Source: Proteromonas lacertae
Taxonomy: Eukaryota; Sar; Bigyra; Opalinata; Proteromonadidae
Reading direction: 5' to 3'
Length of the DNA: 20,345 nucleotides
NCBI GenBank assembly: GCA_002245135.1
Contig: NGBS01000064.1
Span: 1-20,345 of the forward strand
Part shown: positions 1 through 8,610 of the stretch, piece by piece
Layout: each line of letters begins with the position of its first letter
How positions within the stretch are numbered: the stretch's first letter is position 1
Notes under the pieces: generated by a model
What the model was told of the DNA's origin: nothing
What the model saw: only the letters and a program-made list of their open reading frames with translations
The model's database searches: none
Made by a program: the position numbers and the translations under genes

Positions 1-80
1 ATCACTCCATAAAACACTATTAAAAATTCCTTAAGAAATATATCAAGTAGTTTCACATCATCAATATGTAGTATGCATAG

Positions 81-1048
81 TTAAAGATTAATGGTTCTTA
101 TTTTAATGCACTTATTTTTACTCCTTAAACATGCCAAACTAAAATATGTGCTTGATCTAAACCTATCAATATATTACATTCAGATAAAATATAATTTTCT
201 GATATTAGCCGGATGACACATTCATTTCTTTTAAGTTTTCCGTGCATAAAATTGCTTGCATGGCATATATCACCTGGAATAGAATAATTAATTATATTCT
301 TATTATATTTTAGTTTAAAATATCTCAATATTATTGAAGAATCTGATATAATGAATTATAATTCTTATTAATATCTAAAATTTCATTTATCACTTTTGTA
401 TATAATGAAATACTGTTGTTATTAAAAAATTTGTATTCTTTTTCCAAAATCTGATAAATACCCCGTTCGTATATGAACTCCAACAACAATTGCTCTCTTA
501 AGCAATAATTTAAATCCTTTAATATATTTTGATATATACTTTGTAGGTATTAAAAATGTATGATGTAAAAACATTTCTAATGGCATATTAAGCTTATTTA
601 TTACAGGGAATATAGTTTTTAGTTGTAGAGAATAATTAAAATATTGAAGAACGAGTGATGTAAAACTGTGATAAATAAATATTTTGATAGTTATATTCTT
701 GTTTATTAGTTTGAGATTAGTTAAATTCTTTTTATTAAATGTGTAAAACTTAGTTGAATTACATTTTGAAAGAAAAATTGATAAAGGAAATTTGAAATAA
801 TTTAAAATCTCATACCAGTTAACTATATATAAAGGATGATAACTAACTAATGATAGCAAGATACTACTAGTTAATGTAGGTATTTTATTTGCAAAACCAC
901 ATCCCTTGTAAGGAGAGAATAAAATAAGAGATGTATATTTAATTTTATTAATTTTCATGAACTCATTCCAATAATATGTTTCATAATTGTTTTTATTATA
1001 ATAAATTATATATAATAAAAGTATCAATTCTATAAATACTAACATCAT
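81..1048 (-). pseudogene. Fucosyltransferase-like glycosyltransferase, frameshifted
   Basis: The gene reads leftwards from an ATG at 1048 and begins with a hydrophobic signal-anchor of about 20 residues, as in Golgi type II enzymes. Around residues 45-80 is a GCGFANKIP motif followed by a hydrophobic helix, resembling the G-x-GN-(R/K)I segment of GT37/GT11-type fucosyltransferases. Near residue 190 is VGVHIRTG, resembling their nucleotide-sugar-binding H-x-R-x-G motif. Past that point the family pattern continues in other frames: NNNSISLYTKVI (about 430-395), SDSSIILRYF (about 345-315), ENYILSECNILIG, and finally RSSTYFSLACLR near 155-120. The frame therefore changes about three times (near 462, 348 and 160), each by one base. 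The motifs survive on both sides, so this is either a very young pseudogene or a gene with assembly indels. Family assignment comes from motif memory, not a search; a related fucosyltransferase clan is possible. Confidence 0.6.
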
Positions 1049-1323
1049 AATGTTTTAGCAGCTTAAATAATTTAGAAAAAAGAGTCACCCATATAAATAC
1101 TAACATGCAGAGAAATCTAACGGTTGAAAATGGTTATACTTCTAAGAAGTAAACTTACAAAATGAATATCATCTATTTGAATTTTCGATGATATGTCCTC
1201 CAAACATTTTAACCATATATTTGAGCCAATTATTTTAACAACTCAACCAGGCTATGTTATATCACTTAACCATAGACTTGATGAGTCTATGCTGCATACG
1301 TAGCTTATCGAGAATATATCATT

Positions 1324-2391
1324 AATTGAAATTTATTTTTGTAATTTAGAATATTTTATAAAATTTGTTGATTTAAATTGATTTTATTTCTTCTTTCATC
1401 TATATAACTTGTTTATAAACACTATTACACAAAAATAAATAAAAATAGTTAACTTCTTACATAATTCAACACAAATAATACATAAAATGATTGGTTAATT
1501 CTTTTATCTCTACACCTGCATGAATATCTCGTCGTGCTATTGGTGTTTTTATAATTAAAAAAGAATAAGATGTTGCGCGCCGTTTGTCATAGTTGGTCGT
1601 TTGTCTACCAGACATTTTTAAAACAAACTAAATGTATATTCTTACTTGTTATATAACCTACCTCTGCAGTATACTTTCTTGTTAATATAAATAGCTTGAA
1701 TATTTGCGCCGTTTGTTTTCTTGAAATTTTTGAAGCAAACTATATGTATATTTAGCTAATATAGACTAAAATACATTAGCTGAAATAATTAGAATGTAAT
1801 AATTAGAATAAACTTAATGTTGATCATAAGACATTTAAAATGAAAAAAGAAAATATAGAATCAAGCCTCACTCAAGCCAATATTTTAACATTTCTTTTTA
1901 TATAGAAAGAATTAATAATTATTACATTCTAATTATTTCAGCTAATGTATTTTAGTCTATATTAGCTAAATATACATATAGTTGCTTCAAAAATTTCAAG
2001 AAAACAAACGGCGCAAATATTCAAGCTATTTATATTAACAAGAAAGTATACTGCAGAGGTAGGTTATATAACAAGTAAGAATATACATTTAGTTTGTTTT
2101 AAAAATGTCTGGTAGACAACGACCACTATGACAAACGGCGCGCAACATCTTATTCTTTTTTAATTATAAAAACACCAATAGCACGACGAGATATTCATGC
2201 AGGTGTAGAGATAAAAGAATTAACCAATCATTTTATGTATTATTTGTGTGAATTATGTAAGAAGTTAACTATTTTTATTTATTTTGTGTAATAGTGTTAT
2301 AAACAAGTTATATAGATGAAAGAAGAAATAAAATCAATTTAAATCAACAAATTTTATAAAATATTCTAAATTACAAAAATAAATTTCAATT
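1324..2391. repeat. Long near-perfect inverted repeat (palindrome)
   Basis: The left arm (1324-1805, 482 nt) and right arm (1916-2391, 476 nt) are reverse complements separated by a 110-nt spacer. Reading both arms through, I find no substitutions. There are six differences, each the loss of one base from a mononucleotide run in the right arm. Each arm also holds two diverged direct copies of a motif beginning GCGCCGTTTGT and followed by a CAAACTA-ATGTATATT stretch, about 110 bp apart. No protein frame is seen. No clear target duplication flanks it. It could be a fold-back transposon or an assembly artefact. Confidence 0.9.
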
Positions 2392-3553
2392 TATGTATAC
2401 CTACTTTAACGACAACTCGGTGGAATAGTTTATATATTATGTTAAAGAAATTTATGAAAGTAAAGAAATATTGCATCAATATATGAAGAAAAAACAATGA
2501 ATACAAAAACAATCTTAAACAGTATAACCAAGAAAAACTTATAAAACCAAAAGAAGATGAGTTGCTGAAATTTATTCCTTCCCTTACCAATATAGCGTAT
2601 GTTATTCTAGATAAACTATGTGATATACTCGAACCATTATACAAACTTAATAAGATATTGGAAAGATGGAAACATGACTATGGAATGGCTGTATTACATT
2701 ATAAACAGACTTTATTTCAGTTCAAAACAGGTTATCCATCAAAGATACAGGAATATGCTGAGAGTATCAAAATTAATATGATAGAAAGACTAAATAATAT
2801 ATGTAATGATAGTGATTTGCCTCTGTTGTGCTGCATGTTGACCCTAGAGTAAAATCATTCATCTTCATAGTACTCTAGGGTTTAGCGATTCAGAATTTGA
2901 AAAATCTAAAAGTTTATTAATTAATTCATTGAATTATATAATTACTGAAATCGAAGAAACATATTTAATAGAAAAAACTACATTAGATAAATATCTTGCA
3001 AAAGCAGTAAAAAGAAAGAGATTAATTATGCCAAATGAAGCACAAGAATATTTGCAATATGATATTCATTACAGCACCTCTGAAACCATCGGAAATATCT
3101 GGCTATCATTAAAGTCCAAGTTTCCTAGGGTATACATACTTGCCAAGAACAGTTTAAACAGTCTAGCAACATCTTCAGAGCCAGAAAGAATATTTTCCGA
3201 GGCTGGACAAATAAGTAACTTATCCAAATCAAATTTATCATGTGATAGATTACAAATGAAACTGATGATTAGTAGAAATAAATAAGAACATAATTATATA
3301 AAATACCTAATTATTGTTGAGTATTAAATTGTAATTCTTTATAAAAAGTTAGAATTTATTTAATTGAATTGAAAATATATGAATCAAGTATTAAAATATA
3401 TTATAAGATAGTTTTTATGAAGGGAAAATTAGTATAAAATGAATTAAAATAGATTTTATAATATACGGCTTGTAAGGCTTGACAGACCGACTGTTAAGGC
3501 AAAACCTATAGGTTTTGACCTATCTCCGTCGGTAACCGATAAATACAACCCTG
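2392..3553 (+). mobile_element. hAT DNA transposon remnant (3' part)
   Basis: This holds a broken hAT transposase followed by an A/T-rich trailer that ends in ATACAACCCTG at 3543-3553. The reverse complement of that end, CAGGGTTGTAT, is a typical hAT terminus and matches both ends of the intact element at 5841-6959. The subterminal part (about 3465-3545) carries GACCGAC, TCGGTAACCGA and AACCTATAGGTTT palindromes shared with that element, probably transposase-binding repeats. No matching left end was found upstream. The palindrome at 1324-2391 lies directly before the transposase remains and may have replaced or displaced the left part, so the left boundary given is only approximate. Confidence 0.65.
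2562..3285 (+). pseudogene. hAT-family transposase, C-terminal remnant
   Basis: The first piece (2562-2852) reads LEPLYKLNKILERW and continues to LPLLCCML, the helical region before the hAT catalytic glutamate zone. At about 2837-2873 another frame gives DPRVKSFIFIVL, matching the family's LDPR-x-K block, so there is a frameshift here. The last piece (2929-3285) ends in SLATSSEPERIFSEAGQ and LSCDRLQMKLMISRNK, the conserved C-terminal hAT dimerisation domain (family pattern: SAPSERVFS-x-AG ... LS). Neither piece starts with ATG. The N-terminal BED zinc finger and first catalytic residues are absent. The source is a ZBED-like hAT transposase, clearly inactive. Confidence 0.8.
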
Positions 3554-3887
3554 GTTAAAATATAAACCAACTGAAGAGGAGAGTAGAAAAACCAAAATGT
3601 TAAAATGTAGTGGCATTGATGAAAAGAACACTTTAACATACAAATTTTGTTTATTATATATATAATGGACTGAACAACATGATGATGATATTGATATAAC
3701 AACCTAAAAATAGAAAAGATATAGCAAAGTCAGATCCAGATACTACTCTTCATACTTTTACAGATCGTAGAAATATGAAGAAGAGAGGATATGAAGAAGT
3801 TATTAATATTCAGACATATAATATAAAATTATACTAAATTATATTGTTTATTATATTATATATTCACAATTTCATTATTACTTATTA
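3554..3887. other. Intergenic stretch with a possible coding scrap
   Basis: This 330-nt stretch follows the hAT right end. Its first 8 bases (GTTAAAAT) sit where a hAT target duplication would lie, but no partner was found on the left. At about 3726-3837 an ATG-less frame of 36-37 codons (AKSDPDTTLHTFTDRR and on to a TAA) has balanced composition and might be a decayed exon of an unknown gene. Nothing else is recognisable. Confidence 0.3.
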
Positions 3888-4375
3888 ATGATTACTATAA
3901 TAGTTATATTAACTATAATATCATTTGCAAAACAGTGAATTGTTTAAAAGTAATGAAATGCAAACAAAAATGTTTGACTCAGCAGAATACAAGATCAATT
4001 TACCATTCTAATACTAATTTATATATTTATATAATTTCTGAATGCGAGCAAATATCAGAAAGAATAGCAGTAAGATTAACATGGGGAAAAAATACGAAAG
4101 ATATAACTGTTAGGTTTATAATAGGTATAGGAAATAAAATGTGTATAAATAATTATAAAATTGAAAGCCAAATATATGGAGATATAATTCAGTTAACCAT
4201 TTATGAATCTTTTGCAAATGAAACATTATTTTGTCTTTATACAATGAAGTATTTAAATGAATTATGCCCATATGCTAAATATTATGCAAAAGTTGATGTA
4301 GATAGTTTTGTGTATATTAAACAACTATACAATATCATTAAACTTTTGAATTTCTTTATTACATTACAGTTATAG
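3888..4375 (+). pseudogene. GT31-like (beta-1,3-galactosyltransferase family) gene, truncated
   Basis: The frame at 3935-4375 contains, in order, SERIAVRLTWGK (GT31 pattern R-x-AIR-x-TWG), VRFIIGIG (family LFLLG), YGDIIQLTIYESFANET (family Y-x-DI-x-x-x-DFxDsYxNLT) and CPYAKYYAKVDVDSFVY, which holds the metal-binding DxD motif. These are the order and spacing of the N-terminal half of a Golgi beta-1,3-glycosyltransferase. The frame stops soon after the DxD, so the acceptor-binding C-terminal half (YPPY-x-x-G region) is absent. An ATG at 3888 opens a hydrophobic signal-anchor (MITIIVILTIISFAKQ), but in a different frame from the catalytic part; the catalytic frame itself has only a GTG at 3935. 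The gene is cut where it meets the opposite-strand glycosyltransferase, which suggests a rearrangement. It is unlikely to be functional. Confidence 0.65.
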
Positions 4376-5155
4376 AAATAATCATTATGCATTTGATGCT
4401 AATAATATTGTATGTGATATATATATATACGTTTATTAATTCTTTTTTCTCCTTTTTTGATATACTTAGATGTATTGCTTTTACAAAATATGTACTATCA
4501 ACAACAATCGAGTTATTATCATTTAGCATCAATGCCAAAATAATATTATCATATCTTACTCTTCCTACTATTATTTGATTTAGAATGATTATTTTAGAAT
4601 ATGTAAAAGAATATCTTGAAAAAATAAAATAATCTATTCCTTTTCCAGAATGAATCTTGCTTTTTTTCCATACATTGTCATGGTTTGCATATATGGAATA
4701 ATATCTCCAAGATATATCTCCTCTCTTTCCTACTATCAATATTTCTTTGTGTAAAAGATTATAATTATTAAGTAATTGTTTTATTATTTTCCCAATATTC
4801 TTATGAAATACAATATCAGAATTAAAATAATAATAAATTTACAATTTGTTAATGTTATTCATTCTTTTATCATTGGATAAAAGAATGAAGATCCATAACT
4901 ATTATTCCTAAAATTTAATTTTGATAAGATATACTTGGAAATTTTAATGAATAGACATTTATTTAAACAATGTATGTAATATGATTTAATATCATACTGA
5001 TAATAAATTACGATTAGTCCATTTTCATTTACTATTTTTAATAAACTAGACAATGATTTATTAAATATATTGTGATTATATGAATACAAAGGTGGTAATG
5101 TAGTTATAAAAGTATAATCATAAATTTTTAAATATGTTTTATAATTTAATATCAA
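4282..5155 (-). pseudogene. GT-A-like glycosyltransferase, disrupted; one probable 32-nt intron
   Basis: Reading leftwards, the N-terminal part contains YTFITTLPPLYSYNHNIFNKSL, the start of a nucleotide-sugar transferase in which a TTLPP motif precedes a run selecting loci to search. Then come FNSDIVFHKNIG (about 4835-4800), a DxD-like metal site in the family form Y-x-NSDI, IVGKRGDISWR, and VGRVRYDNIILALML followed by VVDSTYFVKAIH, resembling the GR-x-x-WDN ... ID-T-x-x-V-x-AIH block of bacterial and eukaryotic relatives. Between the first part and FNSDI there is one in-frame TGA (about 4860) and a frame change in an ATT-rich run (about 4830). Removing a 32-nt GT-AG segment at 4399-4430 brings in HQMHNDYFYNC, close to the family's IHQNHDY tail. 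The 3' end overlaps the GT31 fragment, so the true end is unclear. Confidence 0.55.
4399..4430 (-). other. Probable 32-nt GT-AG intron
   Basis: On the minus strand this segment starts GTATATAT and ends TTATTAG. It sits between the codons for ELIN and HQMHNDYF. Splicing changes the reading to a tail that resembles the family's HQNHDY motif, while reading through gives a hydrophobic run of low information. Phase 0, like the two introns in the methyltransferase gene. Weaker than those because the host gene is itself damaged. Confidence 0.45.
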
Positions 5156-5433
5156 AACAATAATATAATAAAGAATTGTAACAATAGAAAGAAATATATT
5201 TAAATATCTTATATTGATATTTTAAAATGGCTTTGTTATATCAAATTCAATATCAATCCAAATTTTATGTTTTAATAAAATGAAATAGTTAGTGCAAATT
5301 AATGAAAATAGATTTTTTTATTACAGTGATAGTTTTGATAGAAGGTTATGTAACTTCATCATAGTTTTATTATTATTATTGAACAACTCTATATTCTAAT
5401 GTAAAACGATTTCTTACTTTTGCAATTTTGGAT

Positions 5434-5640
5434 TTAACATCGATATATCTTTTTCAATAAAGTTAAATGGTTTCTTATTCTTGTACCTTTAATACCTGAT
5501 AATTCAGAATAGTTTCTAATAGGTTTTCTTCTATAAATTGATTTTAACACATCCAATTGCTGTTGGGTTATTTTTGTGTAATTTTTCTTTTTTCTTGTTA
5601 ATATAATTTCATTAGTTACAAATGTTACAGGTAACAGTTG
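5434..5640 (-). CDS. Small open frame with helix-turn-helix look, partial
   Basis: This ATG-less frame of 68 codons begins after a stop and ends in TAA. It reads RKKRKNYTKITQQQLDVLK, then IRNYSELSGIKGTRIRNHL, then LLKKIYRC. A basic N-terminus followed by three predicted helices, with a G at the turn, resembles a winged-helix or homeodomain-like DNA-binding unit, such as transposase N-termini or transcription factors carry. No gene of this kind adjoins it: the stretches at 5156-5433 and 5641-5832 hold no recognisable frame. Just past its 5' side is a quasi-palindrome GTAACAGTTGTTAC (5630-5643). It could be a stray exon or a decayed transposase end. Function is not assigned. Confidence 0.25.
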   Translation of the reverse strand, partial: QLLPVTFVTNEIILTRKKKNYTKITQQQLDVLKSIYRRKPIRNYSELSGIKGTRIRNHLTLLKKIYRC

Positions 5641-5832
5641 TTACTGGAGGTAAGCTATTATACTATATAATAAATATAACATACTGAATGTATAATAAAT
5701 CTTAAAGATATAAAAGCTTGAGATTTGTATATCATTTTAGTGAGTAAATTCACAAGTATTTTAAATACAAACTTGAAAGCTTGAATATTTTATTGAAAGT
5801 TCTCATAAATATTATTATAAGTATTTTATAGA

Positions 5833-5840
5833 ATTATGAT
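5833..5840. repeat. hAT target-site duplication, left copy
   Basis: ATTATGAT stands immediately left of the element's CAGTGTTGTA end and recurs at 6960-6967 immediately right of its other end. Eight bases is the size hAT transposases produce. Confidence 0.9.
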
Positions 5841-6959
5841 CAGTGTTGTATTTTTCGGTCAAAAAATATAGGTTTACCTATAGGTCAAAACCTATATCTT
5901 TAGCTTGACCTTTACCTTCCTTATACTAGCTATTAGTTGACCTCCTATTGAACATGAGTTAAGAAGCATATAATCTAACCATATATACAAAATTAATGTT
6001 TTATACATCATCTTTCAAATATCAAATTTGACAGTCGGTCGATGCACTTTTTATATTACTATTATTTTGATCTATTTCTCAATGATGACTCACAATAACA
6101 TATTATTAACATAATATTAAATTAATTATAGAATAAAAAAAATAAAAGAAAAAACATCAAGCTTGATGGTTTGACTAAGCAAATCTTTATTTTTTAAGAT
6201 TTTGATCATTTAGATGTATAATTACTCAATATTTATAAGACTTTATAATATATGAAACCATAGGGATATCACATTACCCCCTATCGCATCAATAGAGTTG
6301 TGCATTTATTCAATTGCTTTGGAAAACGTGATTAAAATAAAATATTCAGATTATTACATATGGTAAAAGCCAAAGTCAATTCAGATTCTGCCAACAAAGA
6401 TCTATGTAAATTAATAACCTTCAATGCAGTCAGTACCACAATATTAGACTCACCAGAATTTAGAAGGTTTTGCTTCAGACTAGGATATATTATACCTCTA
6501 AGAGAGTTTTATAATGCTTATTTATTTTCAGAAACTGAGAAAGTAAGAGACTTATTGAAGACAAATCATTAATATCCAGAAATAGAGATTTATTATTATA
6601 ATTACATTAATATTTGTTTTTTAGAGATAGTAATCAATATAAATTAATCATCAAAATAACAAGTTGTTTATAAATATGTTAAATATCACTATTGAGTAGT
6701 TTGTAGATGAATTTTAATATATCAGAATAGATATTTATACAATTTCAACCAATCTTATTCTAACTATGGTAATCAAAGTAAAACAGGAAGCAGGAATAAT
6801 ATTTTATATAGTATGATAGTTTGTATTAAACAAATGTTACTCAGTAAGTAATTAAAATAGATTTTAACAAAATAATGCTCGAGGTTTGACCGACCGTCGG
6901 TCAAAGCTAGATTATAGGTTTTACCTATAAGCTATAGGTTACCTATTTATACAACCCTG
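5841..6959. mobile_element. Non-autonomous hAT element, 1119 bp, with 8-bp duplication
   Basis: The left end is CAGTGTTGTATTTTTCGGTC and the right end is ...TTTATACAACCCTG; the outer 11 bases form a terminal inverted repeat with one mismatch. Exact 8-bp direct repeats (ATTATGAT) flank it. Subterminal regions on both sides are full of GGTCAA, CCTATAGGT and, on the right, the palindrome GACCGACCGTCGGTC (about 6889-6903), the kind of clustered sites hAT transposases bind. Inside is only a 70-codon scrap of transposase, so it must depend on a transposase supplied elsewhere. The ends match the end of the remnant at 3553, so both belong to one family. The intact duplication suggests fairly recent insertion. 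Confidence 0.85.
6360..6572 (+). pseudogene. hAT transposase N-terminal fragment
   Basis: An ATG-started frame of 70 codons contains LCKLITFNAVSTTILDSPEF followed by RRFCFRLGYIIPLREF. hAT transposases of the ZBED type carry, just after the zinc finger, a segment of the form P-x-x-x-V-x-SPxFR-x-x-x-x-x-L-x-P-x-Y-x-(I/L)P-S-R; the fragment matches in order and spacing. The zinc finger in front and the catalytic core behind are missing. The frame lies inside the 5841-6959 element, so it marks that element as a deletion derivative of an autonomous hAT transposon. Confidence 0.6.
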
Positions 6960-6967
6960 ATTATGAT
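6960..6967. repeat. hAT target-site duplication, right copy
   Basis: ATTATGAT follows directly after the terminal CCCTG of the hAT element and is identical to the left copy at 5833-5840. Confidence 0.9.
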
Positions 6968-7011
6968 TAAGCGAAATAAAAAACATTATCAAAAATAGAC
7001 AATCATATATA

Positions 7012-8456
7012 TTATTTTTTCTTTAAACAATGAAATAATCCCCATTTAATATAACCGGATTTACATTTTTCAAGTTGTTTATCACATTCTTTTAGTAACT
7101 CTTTGTATGATTCTACACCACAGATATCATGTAATGACTTCTTGAGAAGTATTGCTTGTTCTTTTATTTCTTTTAGTAAATCGAACAATTGCTTTGTACC
7201 ATCTACTATATTGATAATATTAAAACCTACAGATTCAATTAACTGTTTATGTCCATGAAATGATGCTTCTTCATCTTTTTCATAACAAAAATCTGATATA
7301 AATATTTTACCATCAGGTTTTAACCATTTGTAGAATTTGTTAAGTATTTCTTTTTTATTATTGTTATATAATAATGCTTCTCTACTGTATATAATATCAA
7401 ATTTATTTTCTTCATATTCAGTATTCACTATATTTGATAAAAAAAATGTAACATTTGGCTATAATATATATAAAATATATACACAATTAAACTCTTTAGC
7501 TCTTTGTATTGCCACATTTATCATATTTGCTGATATATCAATTCCATGTACAATTACTCCATACTTATTTGCCATAAATATATCTTCTCCTCCTATACCG
7601 CATCCAACATCTAGTACAAGTTGGTTTTGCTTTAAATTCATTTTATCTACAATAGAACTTGTTGTTTTTAAACCACCTAAGCTGGAAAAGCCATAACCAT
7701 ATAGTTTTTCATACTGTAATATGTTATTATAAGTAAATTTTTGATTGTCTAGAAATATTTGCAAAGTACAATTATAAGGTATATTATTTGACTTAACTTT
7801 TTGAAATAACCAATAAGATTGATTCTTGTTATTTTTAAAATCTTCATATGTTTTAATATTTCCATTTTTTATTAATTGATAGGAATATGTTTTATCAGAT
7901 GTTCTATTAAATAAATTGTAATAGTATTCATTATTTCTATAAAAAGTAGGATTAAAATTTCTCTCTTTATCTCCTGATTGATAAAAACATGATTCTCTTA
8001 CAAATATATATCCTCCTTCTTTTAACCAACATAAAGACTTTCTAGCAAAATCTTTACACTCATCGTCATTTAAATACATTAACAGCCAATTTGTGAATAT
8101 AAAATTGTATGATTGAGGCTTTTCTATCATTTTTGTAGCATCATTACATTCAAAAGTAACATGAGAATAATGTCCATTTAGTTCCTGATTCTATTACTTT
8201 ACATATAAAATAATAATACTTTTTTAATAAATGCTTCAATAAAATCTACTGCTTTTAATGATTCACATATTTTTGCTATACACTCTGTTAACCTACCTAT
8301 TCCAGCACCAATTTCAATTACACTTTTACCTGTTAAACAAGGAATGATTTTTAATATTTCATCCCTATCACTAGCAGTTATAATTTCTGCATTATTGTCT
8401 AATAACATCTCTTTTAAAGACAATTCTTTACTATGTTGACACCAATAGCTTATCAT
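7012..8456 (-). CDS. Two-domain phosphoethanolamine N-methyltransferase (PMT-like)
   Basis: Three exons (8456-8220, 8190-7483, 7458-7012) give 463 residues, close to nematode PMT-1 (about 475) and plant enzymes (about 490). These enzymes methylate phosphoethanolamine with S-adenosylmethionine toward phosphocholine, in the cytosol. Domain 1 has the SAM motif VIEIGAGIGRLT (about 45-56), FTNWLLMYL and GGYIFVRESCFYQSGD with NPTFYR, all typical of an active first domain. Domain 2 begins at ILQYEKLYGYGFSSLGGLKT, has LVLDVGCGIGGEDIFMANKY, GIDISANMI and IYSREALLY, and ends KWGLFHC. Domain 2 lacks the roughly 20-residue segment with the QRxY phosphate-binding pair found in plants and Plasmodium PMT: SDFCYEKDEEASF runs straight into HGHKQLIESVGF. 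It is probably a SAM-binding shell, as proposed for the second half of nematode PMT-1. The start ATG heads the conserved MISYWCQHS block. Neighbours are oriented away or are unrelated; no operon is implied. Confidence 0.88.
7459..7482 (-). other. 24-nt GT-AG intron in the methyltransferase gene
   Basis: On the minus strand it begins GTATATATTT and ends ATTATAG. Removing it joins RAKEFNC to PNVTFFLSNIV, restoring the continuous methyltransferase fold; reading through hits a stop within a few codons. Phase 0. Confidence 0.85.
8191..8219 (-). other. 29-nt GT-AG intron in the methyltransferase gene
   Basis: On the minus strand it begins GTATTATTAT and ends AGTAATAG. Removing it joins IEAFIKK to NQELNGHYSHVTFECND, which matches the N-x-x-(I/L)NGHY block of plant and nematode enzymes; reading through ends in a stop. 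Phase 0. Confidence 0.87.
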
Positions 8457-8610
8457 TTTTTGTCTTGTATCTATAGAATTAATTTTATAGAATAAATACC
8501 CATGTTAATCACTTATAAAATAATAGCAATATGATAACTCAAAATTTTATAATGATTATATATCAATTAGTAAGTCTTATAGAACTATTTACTTTAATCT
8601 GACTTATAAT

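Noticed and set aside
1324-2391. The palindrome arms as terminal repeats of the neighbouring hAT element.
   Set aside because: The arm ends lack the CAGGGTTGTAT type terminus shared by the two hAT ends here, and no 8-bp duplication flanks the arms.
7337-7696. Plus-strand frame of 119 codons opposite the methyltransferase.
   Set aside because: It is antisense to strongly conserved methyltransferase motifs, including one intron.
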